Origin: Comamonadaceae bacterium OS-4
GTDB taxonomy: Bacteria; Pseudomonadota; Gammaproteobacteria; Burkholderiales; Burkholderiaceae_C
Length of the DNA stretch: 64,000 nucleotides
Direction: 5' to 3'
Assembly (NCBI GenBank): GCA_027924025.1
Contig: AP026970.1
Location: forward strand, 1,076,501 to 1,140,500
A program made the position numbers and the translations under genes. A model generated the notes under the pieces. That model was given only the letters and a program-made list of their open reading frames with translations, searched no databases and was not told where the DNA came from. The first letter of the stretch is position 1. Every line of letters begins with the position of its first letter. Below, piece after piece: positions 1-7,351 of this stretch.

Positions 1-227
1 AGCCCGCCATTGCGGCCCTGGCGGCCAAGCTGGCCGATTGCGCATGGGAGAAGGCTGCGATCGCCGCGGTGATCAAAGAAGTCTTGGCTGCACACAGCCT
101 CAAGATGCCCCAGTTGGCCATGCCGGTCCGCGTGCTGGTCATGGGCACTGCGCAAACCCCTTCGCTGGATGCGGTACTGGAACTCAGCGGTAAAACAAAA
201 GTTTTGGAGCGACTTGCTAAAGCCTGA
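1..227 (+). CDS. gltX: Glutamyl-tRNA synthetase, C-terminal fragment
   Basis: The window opens inside this gene. The frame read from base 3 encodes the last 74 residues and ends at TGA 225-227. The end matches the anticodon-binding tail of bacterial GltX, with the stretches [13 protein letters not shown] and [13 protein letters not shown]. GltX charges tRNA-Glu in the cytoplasm, and two tRNA-Glu genes lie just downstream, a fitting neighbourhood. The catalytic domain lies outside the window. The likely tRNA promoter overlaps the 3' end of the gene. Confidence 0.93.
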   Translation, partial: PAIAALAAKLADCAWEKAAIAAVIKEVLAAHSLKMPQLAMPVRVLVMGTAQTPSLDAVLELSGKTKVLERLAKA

Positions 228-243
228 AAAACTTGTATATAAT
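214..243 (+). promoter_or_regulatory. Putative sigma70 promoter of the tRNA cluster
   Basis: A perfect -10 box TATAAT sits at 238-243. An 18-bp spacer precedes it, with a weak -35 TTGCTA at 214-219 (four of six consensus bases). It lies at the end of gltX, about 60 bp before tRNA-Ala. I infer that it drives the tRNA-Ala-Glu-Asp transcript independently of gltX. Confidence 0.5.
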
Positions 244-302
244 TTGAGGCTCGGAAGTTGATAACAAAGTTAACCAAAAATTAGCGATGTCATCAGGAAA
301 TT

Positions 303-378
<76 letters not shown>

Positions 379-410
379 ATTCTTCTGAAGCGGATTAGTT
401 CCAAGGTTTT

Positions 411-486
411 GACCCTATCGTCTAGAGGCCTAGGACATCACCCTTTCACGGTGAGTACCGGGGTTCGAATCCCCGTAGGGTCGCCA
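411..486 (+). tRNA. tRNA-Glu (anticodon TTC), copy 1
   Basis: A 76-nt cloverleaf with acceptor GACCCTA/TAGGGTC, anticodon loop CTTTCAC (anticodon TTC), T-arm GGGG-TTCGAAT-CCCC and encoded CCA. It is identical to the copy at 726-801. Confidence 0.96.
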
Positions 487-588
487 AGTTTTACCGCAAG
501 GTGAACGGCAACAAGTCGGTAACAGCTTCTGCAAGGAAGCGACTTGGCTCCGAGTCGAAAGACGCAGAGCAAATGGTTACCGCTACCA
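487..588 (+). other. Structured spacer between tRNA-Glu and tRNA-Asp, copy 1
   Basis: Three potential hairpins can be drawn by eye: TTACC-GCAA-GGTGA; a nested stem AAGTC...GCTTC/GAAGC...GACTT; and GCTC...GTC-GAAA-GAC...GAGC. The first and third have GNRA tetraloops (GCAA, GAAA). In copy 2 the substitutions in the first hairpin keep every base pair, so the fold may be maintained. It could be a processing signal or a spacer-derived RNA; the function is unknown. Confidence 0.5.
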
Positions 589-665
589 GGAGTGGTAGTT
601 CAGTTGGTTAGAATACCGGCCTGTCACGCCGGGGGTCGCGGGTTCGAGTCCCGTCCACTCCGCCA
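589..665 (+). tRNA. tRNA-Asp (anticodon GTC), copy 1
   Basis: A 77-nt cloverleaf with acceptor GGAGTGG/CCACTCC, anticodon loop CTGTCAC (anticodon GTC), T-loop TTCGAGT and encoded CCA. It is identical to 904-980. Confidence 0.96.
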
Positions 666-673
666 AATTTTGG

Positions 674-703
674 AAAAGCCGTTGTTAAATCAACGGCTTT
701 TTT
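674..703 (+). terminator. Intrinsic terminator after tRNA-Asp copy 1
   Basis: The stem AAAAGCCGTTG / CAACGGCTTTT has a 6-nt loop and runs into a T tract. Only 22 bp separate it from the second tRNA-Glu, so copy 2 must depend on read-through or on a promoter that I cannot see. Confidence 0.8.
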
Positions 704-725
704 CTTGAAGAGTTTTCTAGGTTTT

Positions 726-801
726 GACCCTATCGTCTAGAGGCCTAGGACATCACCCTTTCACGGTGAGTACCGGGGTTCGAATCCCCGTAGGGTCGCC
801 A
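726..801 (+). tRNA. tRNA-Glu (anticodon TTC), copy 2
   Basis: Identical to 411-486, including the encoded CCA. Confidence 0.96.
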
Positions 802-903
802 AGTTTTACTGCAAGGTAAACGGCAACAAGTCGGTAACAGCTTCTTCAAGGAAGCGACTTGGCTCCAAGTCGAAAGACGCAGAGCGAATGGTTACCGCTA
901 CCA
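802..903 (+). other. Structured spacer between tRNA-Glu and tRNA-Asp, copy 2
   Basis: Same three hairpins as at 487-588. The first stem has changed to TTACT-GCAA-GGTAA, so the two substitutions keep pairing (C-G to U-G, and U-G to U-A). The remaining changes fall in loops, in the internal loop of the GAAA-capped hairpin, or in apparently unpaired bases. Confidence 0.5.
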
Positions 904-980
904 GGAGTGGTAGTTCAGTTGGTTAGAATACCGGCCTGTCACGCCGGGGGTCGCGGGTTCGAGTCCCGTCCACTCCGCCA
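904..980 (+). tRNA. tRNA-Asp (anticodon GTC), copy 2
   Basis: Identical to 589-665, including the encoded CCA. Confidence 0.96.
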
Positions 981-985
981 AATTC

Positions 986-1020
986 AAAAAGCCGTTGCAT
1001 GTACTTGCAACGGCTTTTTT
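986..1020 (+). terminator. Intrinsic terminator after tRNA-Asp copy 2
   Basis: The stem GCCGTTGCA / TGCAACGGC has a 6-nt loop, is preceded by five A and followed by six T. It shares its stem core with the copy 1 terminator but is two pairs longer. Confidence 0.85.
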
Positions 1021-1061
1021 GTTTTATTTGGGCCTTTCCGTCACGGTTGCACAATCAAGCT

Positions 1062-1721
1062 ATGTGGATACATCGACTTTCTCGCACCACCGGGCATCAG
1101 CGCCTCGTGATTGGCGCCTGTGTGGGGGCGGTGGCAGCGGTGATGCCCAGCCCTTGGCCCATCGAACTGCAGGGACTGATCGCCTGGATTTGCGGTGCCA
1201 GCACTTATTTGGTGTTGGCATGGCGGTTGGCGATGGTGTTTGACGCGGAGAGCACCCGGTCGCGGGCGCAATCGCAGGATCAGCCCAGTGTGATCTGGTT
1301 CAGCCTGTTGCTGTTGTCGGCGTTCGCGAGCGTGGCTGCGATTGCCATGCTCTTGTCCAACAGCCGCGACATGGCCTTGCTGACCCGTGTGGGCCATGTT
1401 TTGGTGTCGCTATTGGCGTTGATGAGCTCGTGGCTGCTGATGCAATGCATTTTTGCCTTTCGCTACGCGCATCTGTACTACCAGACCGAGCTCAAAGGCC
1501 ACCCCGGAGGCGGCGGTTTGCAATTTCCGGGTGTTCTGCCGCCCGACTATTTCGACTTTTTGTACTACGCCCATGTGGTGGGCATGACATCGCAGGTGTC
1601 GGATGTGGTGGTGACGTCCCGGCCCATGCGCCACCTGACGCTGTTGCACAGTCTCGCGGCCTTTGCCTTCAATATGATGGTGTTGGCACTGAGTGTGAAT
1701 GTGATGGCCGGGCTGCTTTAG
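1062..1721 (+). CDS. DUF1345 family membrane protein
   Basis: A 219-residue integral membrane protein. The ATG at 1062 (MWIHRL) is chosen because the longer frame from 999 would run through the tRNA terminator. Hydrophobic segments lie near residues 15-30, 36-52, 77-95, 106-125 and 195-217, with a conserved-looking FAFRYAHLYY followed by a PPDYFDFLYYAHVVGM stretch, as in DUF1345 proteins. The family has no established function. The gene stands alone on this strand, and its stop codon overlaps that of the convergent EamA gene. Confidence 0.8.
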   Translation: MWIHRLSRTTGHQRLVIGACVGAVAAVMPSPWPIELQGLIAWICGASTYLVLAWRLAMVFDAESTRSRAQSQDQPSVIWFSLLLLSAFASVAAIAMLLSNSRDMALLTRVGHVLVSLLALMSSWLLMQCIFAFRYAHLYYQTELKGHPGGGGLQFPGVLPPDYFDFLYYAHVVGMTSQVSDVVVTSRPMRHLTLLHSLAAFAFNMMVLALSVNVMAGLL

Positions 1722-2650
1722 TCACCCGGTGGCAAAGGTGTCTTGCCCCAAGACAGCAAGCCGGTGGAGAGCGAGGTGCCGAGCATGATGACCGCCCCGC
1801 ACAAGCCCATCCACAGCGTGACCGACTCCCCGAGCAGGACCACGCCATACAAAATGGCGAAAACGGGAATCGCGTAAGTCACCGACAGTGCCCGTGATGG
1901 CCCGGTGCGCTCGATCAGGCGGAAAAAGATCACATAGGCGAGGCCGGTACACACCACGCCGAGCGCAATCACCGCACCCCACGCTTGCAGGGGCGCAGGC
2001 GCCGAGGGCCAGGCCCAGATGGTGAGCGGCAACAAGGCCAAGGATGCGCCCAGTTGGCTGCCGGTAGCCAGCACCAGTGAAGGCACGCCCGGCAAAAACC
2101 GGCGGGTAAAGCTGGCTGAAATGCCATAGAACAGGCACGCTGTTAAACACGCGATCACGGCCAGCGTGCTGGAGCCAGCGCCCGAGGCACCGGCTGCGTC
2201 ACGGTTCAGTGCCAGCATGGCTACGCCCAAAAATCCAATCACCAGCCCGAGGACGCGTGAACCCTGCAACTTGTCGCCCAACCACCACCAGGCGATAGCC
2301 GCGCCAAAGAGCGGCACCGTGGCATTGAGCAAAGCTGACAGGCCAGTAGAAATCGACAACAACGCCCACGACAGGCAGGCAAATGGAATCGCCGAATTCA
2401 GCACGCCCACGGTAAAGCACAACTTCCAGTGCTGGCGCAGGGCAGGCAACAGGCCGCGCAAAGCGAGCAAAGGCAGCAAAAACAGGCTGGCAATGCAGAC
2501 CCGCAAACCCGCGGTGGGCAGTGCGCCAAACGCCTTGCCGCTGGTGCGCATGAACAAAAACGAGGCGCCCCAGATCGCGGCTAACAACACGAAGTCAAAG
2601 ACCCAAGTTTGCGCTGCGGGCGAGGGTGGGGAAGTAGAGGGTGCGCTCAC
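1718..2650 (-). CDS. EamA/DMT family transporter
   Basis: A 310-residue inner-membrane protein with about ten hydrophobic segments in two EamA halves (roughly residues 15-150 and 163-300). The fingerprint WGASFLF near the first helix and RTGPSRALSVTYAIPVFA in the second repeat are typical of DMT exporters. The start is GTG at 2648-2650, directly abutting the TGA of ogt (2651-2653), so the two are probably translationally coupled. DMT exporters move metabolites or drugs; the substrate cannot be read from the sequence. Confidence 0.88.
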   Translation of the reverse strand: MSAPSTSPPSPAAQTWVFDFVLLAAIWGASFLFMRTSGKAFGALPTAGLRVCIASLFLLPLLALRGLLPALRQHWKLCFTVGVLNSAIPFACLSWALLSISTGLSALLNATVPLFGAAIAWWWLGDKLQGSRVLGLVIGFLGVAMLALNRDAAGASGAGSSTLAVIACLTACLFYGISASFTRRFLPGVPSLVLATGSQLGASLALLPLTIWAWPSAPAPLQAWGAVIALGVVCTGLAYVIFFRLIERTGPSRALSVTYAIPVFAILYGVVLLGESVTLWMGLCGAVIMLGTSLSTGLLSWGKTPLPPGD

Positions 2651-3145
2651 TCAGGGCTTTCGTTGTTCGAGGTTCAGTAATGCTGCCTTGCGGTCCAAGC
2701 CGCCGGCGTACCCGGTCAGGCTGCCGTTGCTGCCGAGCACGCGGTGGCAAGGCACCACGATGCTCAAGGGGTTACGCCCGACGGCAGCCGCTACGGCGCG
2801 CACTGCGGCGGGCTTGCCAATCTGCTGGCTCACGGCGGAGTAGCTGATGGTAATGCCGCAGGGAATCTCCAAGAGCGCTCGCCAGACCGACTGTTGAAAG
2901 GCAGTGCCGTTGCTCAGGTCTAGCGCCAGCGCGAAGACGGTGCGCTCGCCGGCAAAGTAGGCGGCTAGTTGCGCTTGTGCCTCGGTGGTCGTGGGGTGAT
3001 CGCTGAACGGCAGCCCTGTGATGTCGGGATAGTGTTTTTGCTGCTCAAACCAGACTCCGAGTAGACCGGCGTCATGGCCGGCGAGCAGCATGGGGCCCAA
3101 AGGGCTGATCCAGCGGGCTAGGCGTGCAGTGGTAGGAATTTTCAT
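2651..3145 (-). CDS. ogt: Methylated-DNA-protein-cysteine S-methyltransferase
   Basis: A 164-residue protein that transfers methyl groups from O6-methylguanine in DNA to its own cysteine. The active-site motif PCHRV places the acceptor at Cys133. The helix-turn-helix that flips the base (FQQSVWRALLEIPCGITISY, about 83-102) and the C-terminal GYAGGLDRK are present. The ATG at 3145 is chosen over an upstream in-frame ATG because it gives the family-sized protein and lies 38 bp after the end of the ada-alkA gene. It supplies the O6-methylguanine activity that the upstream Ada-AlkA fusion lacks. Confidence 0.93.
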   Translation of the reverse strand: MKIPTTARLARWISPLGPMLLAGHDAGLLGVWFEQQKHYPDITGLPFSDHPTTTEAQAQLAAYFAGERTVFALALDLSNGTAFQQSVWRALLEIPCGITISYSAVSQQIGKPAAVRAVAAAVGRNPLSIVVPCHRVLGSNGSLTGYAGGLDRKAALLNLEQRKP

Positions 3146-3172
3146 GAAATGGGCTCTAGCGCTCACAGAATA

Positions 3173-3199
3173 TGCGCATATAGCTATGTTTTTGATAGT
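3173..3199 (+). repeat. Interspersed 27-nt repeat, copy A
   Basis: TGCGC then ATATA, then the palindromic core GCTATGTTTTTGATAGT. It overlaps the 3' end of the minus-strand ada-alkA gene and provides its last codons and TAG stop. Confidence 0.65.
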
Positions 3200-4761
3200 G
3201 ACTGCCACGCCCGCACGGTGGCGTAGCCCCGCCAGGGTCGCCAGCGTTGTGAGAGCGCATCTGCCGCCGCAGCCGGGTTACTGGCCTCGCGCACGCCGAG
3301 TGCGGACTGCAGCGCGACATCGCCCGAAGGAAATGCGTCCGGCCAGCGCAAGGCCCGCAGGGCGATGTAGTGCGCGGTCCATGCGCCAATACCGGGCAGG
3401 GACTGCAATTGCGCCATGGTGGCCGGTACATCACCGCCGGGCTGCAGTTGAAGCTCGCCTGATTGCACCGCCTGCGCCAGCGACAGAATCGCTTGTTGCC
3501 GTTGCTTGACGATACCCAGGCGGCCCAAAACATCAGGCGACAGCGCCGCGAGCGTAGCGGCGTCCGGGAAGCAGCGCTCCAAGCCTTCAGGCGCTCGGGC
3601 GAGTGGAACGCCGCAATGGTGCACCAGCCGTGCGGTCAGGGTGCGGGCGGCCTTTACGGTGATTTGCTGGCCCAAAATGGCGCGCACAGCCAGCTCCAGC
3701 CCGTCCATGGTGCCGGGTACCCGCATGCCCTCAGTGCCGGGGAAGTCTGTGCACAGGAGCGGGTCCATCGCGGCCGGGTCTGCATCCAGATCCAGCCAGG
3801 CGTGCATTCGATTCAGCACCACCGGCAGCGCGCTGGCCAGCGACTCGCTGATGCGGAGCTGCACCCGGTGTGGGTCCGGGGCCCACTGCGCCTGCACCCA
3901 GCCGCGCAGCATGGTGGCTTTGTGGGGCAAGCTGATAGAGCGCCGGATCAATCCCTTCGCTGCGTCCACCGATTCGACGCCGGCAATAGCGCGGTTGGCA
4001 AAGAAATCCAGCAGGTGCTGCACGTTGAAGGGCGGGCGGTAGGCGGCTTGGAAACGGAACGCTGCGGCCTCAGGTGCCAGATCCCGCACTGGATCGCTGA
4101 CCTTTGCCGGTGAAGCTGTCGTTGGGCGTGAGGGGAGCAGTATCGACTTGCGCAGCGCCGTAGGTTGTAGCCGGTAATGCTGCACAAAGACGGCGTTGAA
4201 GCGGCGCACGCTGGCAAAGCCGCTGAGGGCGGCTACGTCCGCCACGGGCAGCCGGGTGTCGGTGAGGAGCTGCTTGGCTGTCAGCAAGCGGCGGGTCTGC
4301 AAGTAGCGCAGTGGCGTAATGCCCCAGTGCGCCTCGAAGATGCGGCGCAAGTGCCGATCGCTGATACCCAGTCGGGCTGCGATGGTGGCGATACTGGGGG
4401 CGTCATCGGCCTGCGCAGGGTGTTCCATCAGGTCTGCGGCTTGCAATGCGAGCATGGCGCTGGCGTCTTGGGTGCTCCAGTGCAGCGCGGCATTCTGCGC
4501 CGGGGCCAGCTCGGGGCGGCAGCGCAGGCAGGGGCGAAAGCCTGCATCTTCTGCCTGGGCCGCCCGCTCAAAAAAGCGGCAGTTTTCTGCCTTGGGGGTG
4601 CGCACCCGGCAGACCGGCCTACAGTAAATGCCGGTGCTGGTTACCCCGGTAAAAAAGCGGCCGTCAAACCGGGCATCCCGCGCCTGCAGTGCCAGATAGC
4701 GGCCAGCGTCGTCTGCGGGCGGCTCTTGGGCAAGGTTGGCAGGGGGCTGGGTGGAGGGCAT
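3184..4761 (-). CDS. alkA: Ada N-terminal/AraC/AlkA fusion: 3-methyladenine DNA glycosylase II
   Basis: A 525-residue fusion. An Ada-type zinc domain (Cys47, Cys51, Cys78, Cys81 in GIYCRPVC and FRPCLRC) is followed by an AraC helix-turn-helix region (about 105-205), an AlkA N-terminal domain and a HhH-GPD glycosylase domain. The latter has LPGIGAWTA near 455 and catalytic Asp481 in PSGDVAL. In homologues Cys47 would accept methyl phosphotriester groups and turn the protein into an activator of the adaptive response. The O6-methylguanine transferase domain of E. coli Ada is absent and is encoded by the downstream ogt. The last residues (LSKT, stop) lie in an interspersed repeat. Confidence 0.92.
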   Translation of the reverse strand: MPSTQPPANLAQEPPADDAGRYLALQARDARFDGRFFTGVTSTGIYCRPVCRVRTPKAENCRFFERAAQAEDAGFRPCLRCRPELAPAQNAALHWSTQDASAMLALQAADLMEHPAQADDAPSIATIAARLGISDRHLRRIFEAHWGITPLRYLQTRRLLTAKQLLTDTRLPVADVAALSGFASVRRFNAVFVQHYRLQPTALRKSILLPSRPTTASPAKVSDPVRDLAPEAAAFRFQAAYRPPFNVQHLLDFFANRAIAGVESVDAAKGLIRRSISLPHKATMLRGWVQAQWAPDPHRVQLRISESLASALPVVLNRMHAWLDLDADPAAMDPLLCTDFPGTEGMRVPGTMDGLELAVRAILGQQITVKAARTLTARLVHHCGVPLARAPEGLERCFPDAATLAALSPDVLGRLGIVKQRQQAILSLAQAVQSGELQLQPGGDVPATMAQLQSLPGIGAWTAHYIALRALRWPDAFPSGDVALQSALGVREASNPAAAADALSQRWRPWRGYATVRAWQSLSKT

Positions 4762-4881
4762 GCGGCCGATGATACGCAGCGCCGCCCGCCGGAGTAGCCG
4801 TTTCCGGACATGTGCCTGCCGCCTACAATCCAGCCCAGCCGCCAGAAGGCGGTTTTGGCCCTATCTGAACCCTTGCGCTGC

Positions 4882-6282
4882 ATGCTCCTGTCCCCCCGAA
4901 TTTTCAAAGCCTACGACATCCGCGGTACCGTGCCCTCCACGCTGACGCCCGACGTGGCACACCTGCTGGGCCGTGCCTTTGGTGCGCTGGTGCGCGAGCA
5001 GGGTGGCGAGGCGGTGGCGGTGGGCCGCGATGGCCGGCTGAGTAGCCCTGCGTTGGCAGAGGCGCTGATACTTGGCCTGTCACATGCGGGCGTGCCGGTG
5101 ATCGACATCGGGCAGAGCACTACGCCGCAGCTGTACTTTGCAACCCACACCCTGTGCCCGCACGGTATCCAGGTCACCGGCAGCCACAACCCCAAGGACG
5201 ACAACGGCTTCAAGATGGTGCTGCACCGCCAAGCCTTGTATGGCGACGCGGTGCAGGACCTGCGCCAGCGCATGGAAGGGCTGTTGGCGAGCCCGGGTGC
5301 CGACCTCGCGCCCGTGCCTGCCACGCCTGCGCAAATGGCTGATGTGCTGCCCGCCTACCGCGCGCGTATCGTCCAGGACATTCAACTGGCCCGCCGCATG
5401 AAGGTGGTGGTGGACAGCGGCAATGGCGTAGCCGGTGCCAGCGCCCCTGATTTGTTGCGCGCTATTGGCTGCGAGGTGCAGGAACTGCACAGCGCGGTGG
5501 ATGGCAATTTTCCGAACCACCACCCCGACCCCAGCCGCCCCGAAAACTTGGCGGACCTGGTGCGCGCCTTGCGCGATGGCGATGCCGAAGTGGGCTTGGC
5601 CTTCGATGGCGATGGCGACCGCGTGGCGGTGGTCACCCGCGATGGAAAAACCATCCATACCGACCGGCAGCTGATGTTGTTGGCCCCGGATGTGCTGACG
5701 CGGCACCCCGGTGGGGCAGTAGTGTTCGATGCCAAATGCAGCCAAGGCTTGGCGCCGGTGATTGAGGCTGCTGGCGGCGTGCCGGTGATGGACCGCACCG
5801 GCCACTCGCTGATCAAAGCCAAGATGCGCGAGTTGAATGCGCCCCTGGGCGGCGAGGTCAGCGGCCACTTGTTTTTTGGCGACCGCTGGTTCGGCTTTGA
5901 CGACGGTACTTATGCCGCCTGTCGCCTGCTGGAAATCTTGAGCCGCAGTGCGGACGCCAACGCCGTGCTGCACGCGCTGCCCGACAGCCACATCACGCCC
6001 GAACTGCACATTGCTTGCCGGGAGGGCGAGGCCCATGCCTTGGTGGATCAGTTACTCGCCACTCTCACACTGGATGCAGATGCCCGCCTCAACACCGTAG
6101 ACGGTCTGCGCGTGGACTGGCCCGATGGCTTCGGCCTGCTGCGTGCCTCCAACACCACCCCGGTGCTGGTGATGCGCTGCGAAGGCCGCACGCCCGAAGC
6201 GCTGACCCGCATTCAGGCCCTGCTGATGGCGTGGGTGCGCCGCATAAAACCCGGTGCCGTGCTCGTGGAGGCTTCCCATTGA
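4882..6282 (+). CDS. Phosphomannomutase/phosphoglucomutase
   Basis: A 466-residue alpha-D-phosphohexomutase, close to the usual length of the AlgC/ManB group. It interconverts hexose 1- and 6-phosphates for LPS and exopolysaccharide precursors. Phosphoserine Ser101 lies in TGSHNPKDDNGFK, and the metal-binding DGDGDR is at about 242-247. The sugar-binding GGEVSGHLFF and the phosphate-binding RASNTTPVLVMR near the C-terminus are present. The ATG at 4882 starts MLLSPRIFKAYDIRG, matching family N-termini; an in-frame ATG at 4810 adds nothing conserved. Its stop overlaps the start of waaC. Confidence 0.92.
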   Translation: MLLSPRIFKAYDIRGTVPSTLTPDVAHLLGRAFGALVREQGGEAVAVGRDGRLSSPALAEALILGLSHAGVPVIDIGQSTTPQLYFATHTLCPHGIQVTGSHNPKDDNGFKMVLHRQALYGDAVQDLRQRMEGLLASPGADLAPVPATPAQMADVLPAYRARIVQDIQLARRMKVVVDSGNGVAGASAPDLLRAIGCEVQELHSAVDGNFPNHHPDPSRPENLADLVRALRDGDAEVGLAFDGDGDRVAVVTRDGKTIHTDRQLMLLAPDVLTRHPGGAVVFDAKCSQGLAPVIEAAGGVPVMDRTGHSLIKAKMRELNAPLGGEVSGHLFFGDRWFGFDDGTYAACRLLEILSRSADANAVLHALPDSHITPELHIACREGEAHALVDQLLATLTLDADARLNTVDGLRVDWPDGFGLLRASNTTPVLVMRCEGRTPEALTRIQALLMAWVRRIKPGAVLVEASH

Positions 6283-7334
6283 AAGCGCCTCAAAAGATTT
6301 TGATCGTCAAACTCTCGTCTTTGGGCGATGTGGTGCACGCGATGCCGGCAGTACAAGACCTGCGCGCCGCGTTTCCCCGCGCCCGCATTGACTGGGTGGT
6401 GGAGCGCGGCTTTGCGCCGCTGGTGGCGCGCTGCGAGGGAGTGGCGCGTGTGATTCCGTGTGACATCCGCGCCTGGAGCAAAAAGCCATTTGCCGCTGCT
6501 ACCCGTGCCGCCTGGCGCAGCTTCAAGGCCGACCTGCAGCAAGACGCTTATGACGCAGTCATTGACCTGCAAGGCCTGAGCAAATCCGCGCTGGTGGCTT
6601 GGCTGGCCCGCACCACGCCGGAAGGGCGCCGCTACGCCATGGCCAACCAGACCGAAGGCTCGGGCTACGAGGCGCCCACGCGCTGGGTGGCAGACACGGC
6701 CATTACGCTGGAGCCCCATGTGCATGCGGTGCAACGCGGCCGTTTGCTGTGTGCCAAGGCACTGGGCTACACCCCCGCGGAGGCACTGCGCTTCGGCCTG
6801 GTGGGCAAGGATTGCGCCTTGAGTGCGCCGCTTCCCAAACACTTGGGCCATGCCGAGAACCCCTTTGTGCCCCGCAAGCCGCTGGTGGCGCTGGTGCATG
6901 GCACCTCGCGGGCCGACAAAGAATGGCCGCTGGACCACTGGGTGGCCTTGGGCCGCCGGTTGAACAACGCCGGCTTTTGCGTGGCTTTGCCCCATGCCGG
7001 CGCCCGCGAGCTGGAGACCAGCCGGGCGATCGCCGCCGGGCTGGATTCGGCGTGGGTATTGCCCGCCGTGGGGCTGGATGTGCTGACCGACACCTTGGCC
7101 CATTGCGCAGGCGTGGCGGGGGTAGACAGCGGCGTGAGCCATATTGCGGTCGCGCTCGACCTGCCGCATGTACAGATCTACAACTTCGACACCGCCTGGC
7201 GCACCGGCCCGGCAGCGCTGGATGCGCGTGGCAAGCCCGCGCGGCAATGCAGCGTTTTTGAAGAGCCGTACCCGGATGTGGAGTCCGTGTGGACCGCGTG
7301 GGAGTCGCTGGCGACCCCCGTGCTGAGCCGCTGA
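6279..7334 (+). CDS. waaC: Lipopolysaccharide heptosyltransferase I
   Basis: A 351-residue glycosyltransferase family 9 protein that adds the first heptose to Kdo2-lipid A at the inner membrane. The N-terminal ILIVKLSSLGDVVHAMP is the family signature, DLQGLSKSALVAWLA follows, and the nucleotide-sugar site includes VALVHGTSRADKEWP and GVDSGVSHIAVAL. The TTG at 6279 is chosen because it overlaps the TGA of the mutase gene and has GGAG (6267-6270) at good spacing; the frame upstream runs through the mutase gene. It is translationally coupled with the mutase and followed by waaA. Confidence 0.93.
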   Translation: MKAPQKILIVKLSSLGDVVHAMPAVQDLRAAFPRARIDWVVERGFAPLVARCEGVARVIPCDIRAWSKKPFAAATRAAWRSFKADLQQDAYDAVIDLQGLSKSALVAWLARTTPEGRRYAMANQTEGSGYEAPTRWVADTAITLEPHVHAVQRGRLLCAKALGYTPAEALRFGLVGKDCALSAPLPKHLGHAENPFVPRKPLVALVHGTSRADKEWPLDHWVALGRRLNNAGFCVALPHAGARELETSRAIAAGLDSAWVLPAVGLDVLTDTLAHCAGVAGVDSGVSHIAVALDLPHVQIYNFDTAWRTGPAALDARGKPARQCSVFEEPYPDVESVWTAWESLATPVLSR

Positions 7335-7351
7335 ATCTGCGCCCACCCACG

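Larger units (their letters stand above)
404..703 (+). repeat. Tandem duplication copy 1: tRNA-Glu, spacer, tRNA-Asp, terminator
   Basis: The segment starting AGGTTTTGACCC at 404 recurs 315 bp downstream at 719. Both tRNA genes are identical between copies. The 102-bp spacer between them differs at only five positions, and both copies end in a hairpin with the stem GCCGTTG/CAACGGC. A whole transcription unit including its terminator has therefore been duplicated. Confidence 0.9.
719..1020 (+). repeat. Tandem duplication copy 2: tRNA-Glu, spacer, tRNA-Asp, terminator
   Basis: Second copy of the unit at 404-703, with a 315-bp period. The spacer carries five substitutions. The copies diverge just after the CCA end of tRNA-Asp, where a small indel precedes the related terminator. 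Confidence 0.9.

Noticed and set aside
404..1020. tRNA-associated attachment site created by an integrated element
   Set aside because: The repeated block contains whole tRNA genes plus terminator and is a direct tandem duplication without intervening element.
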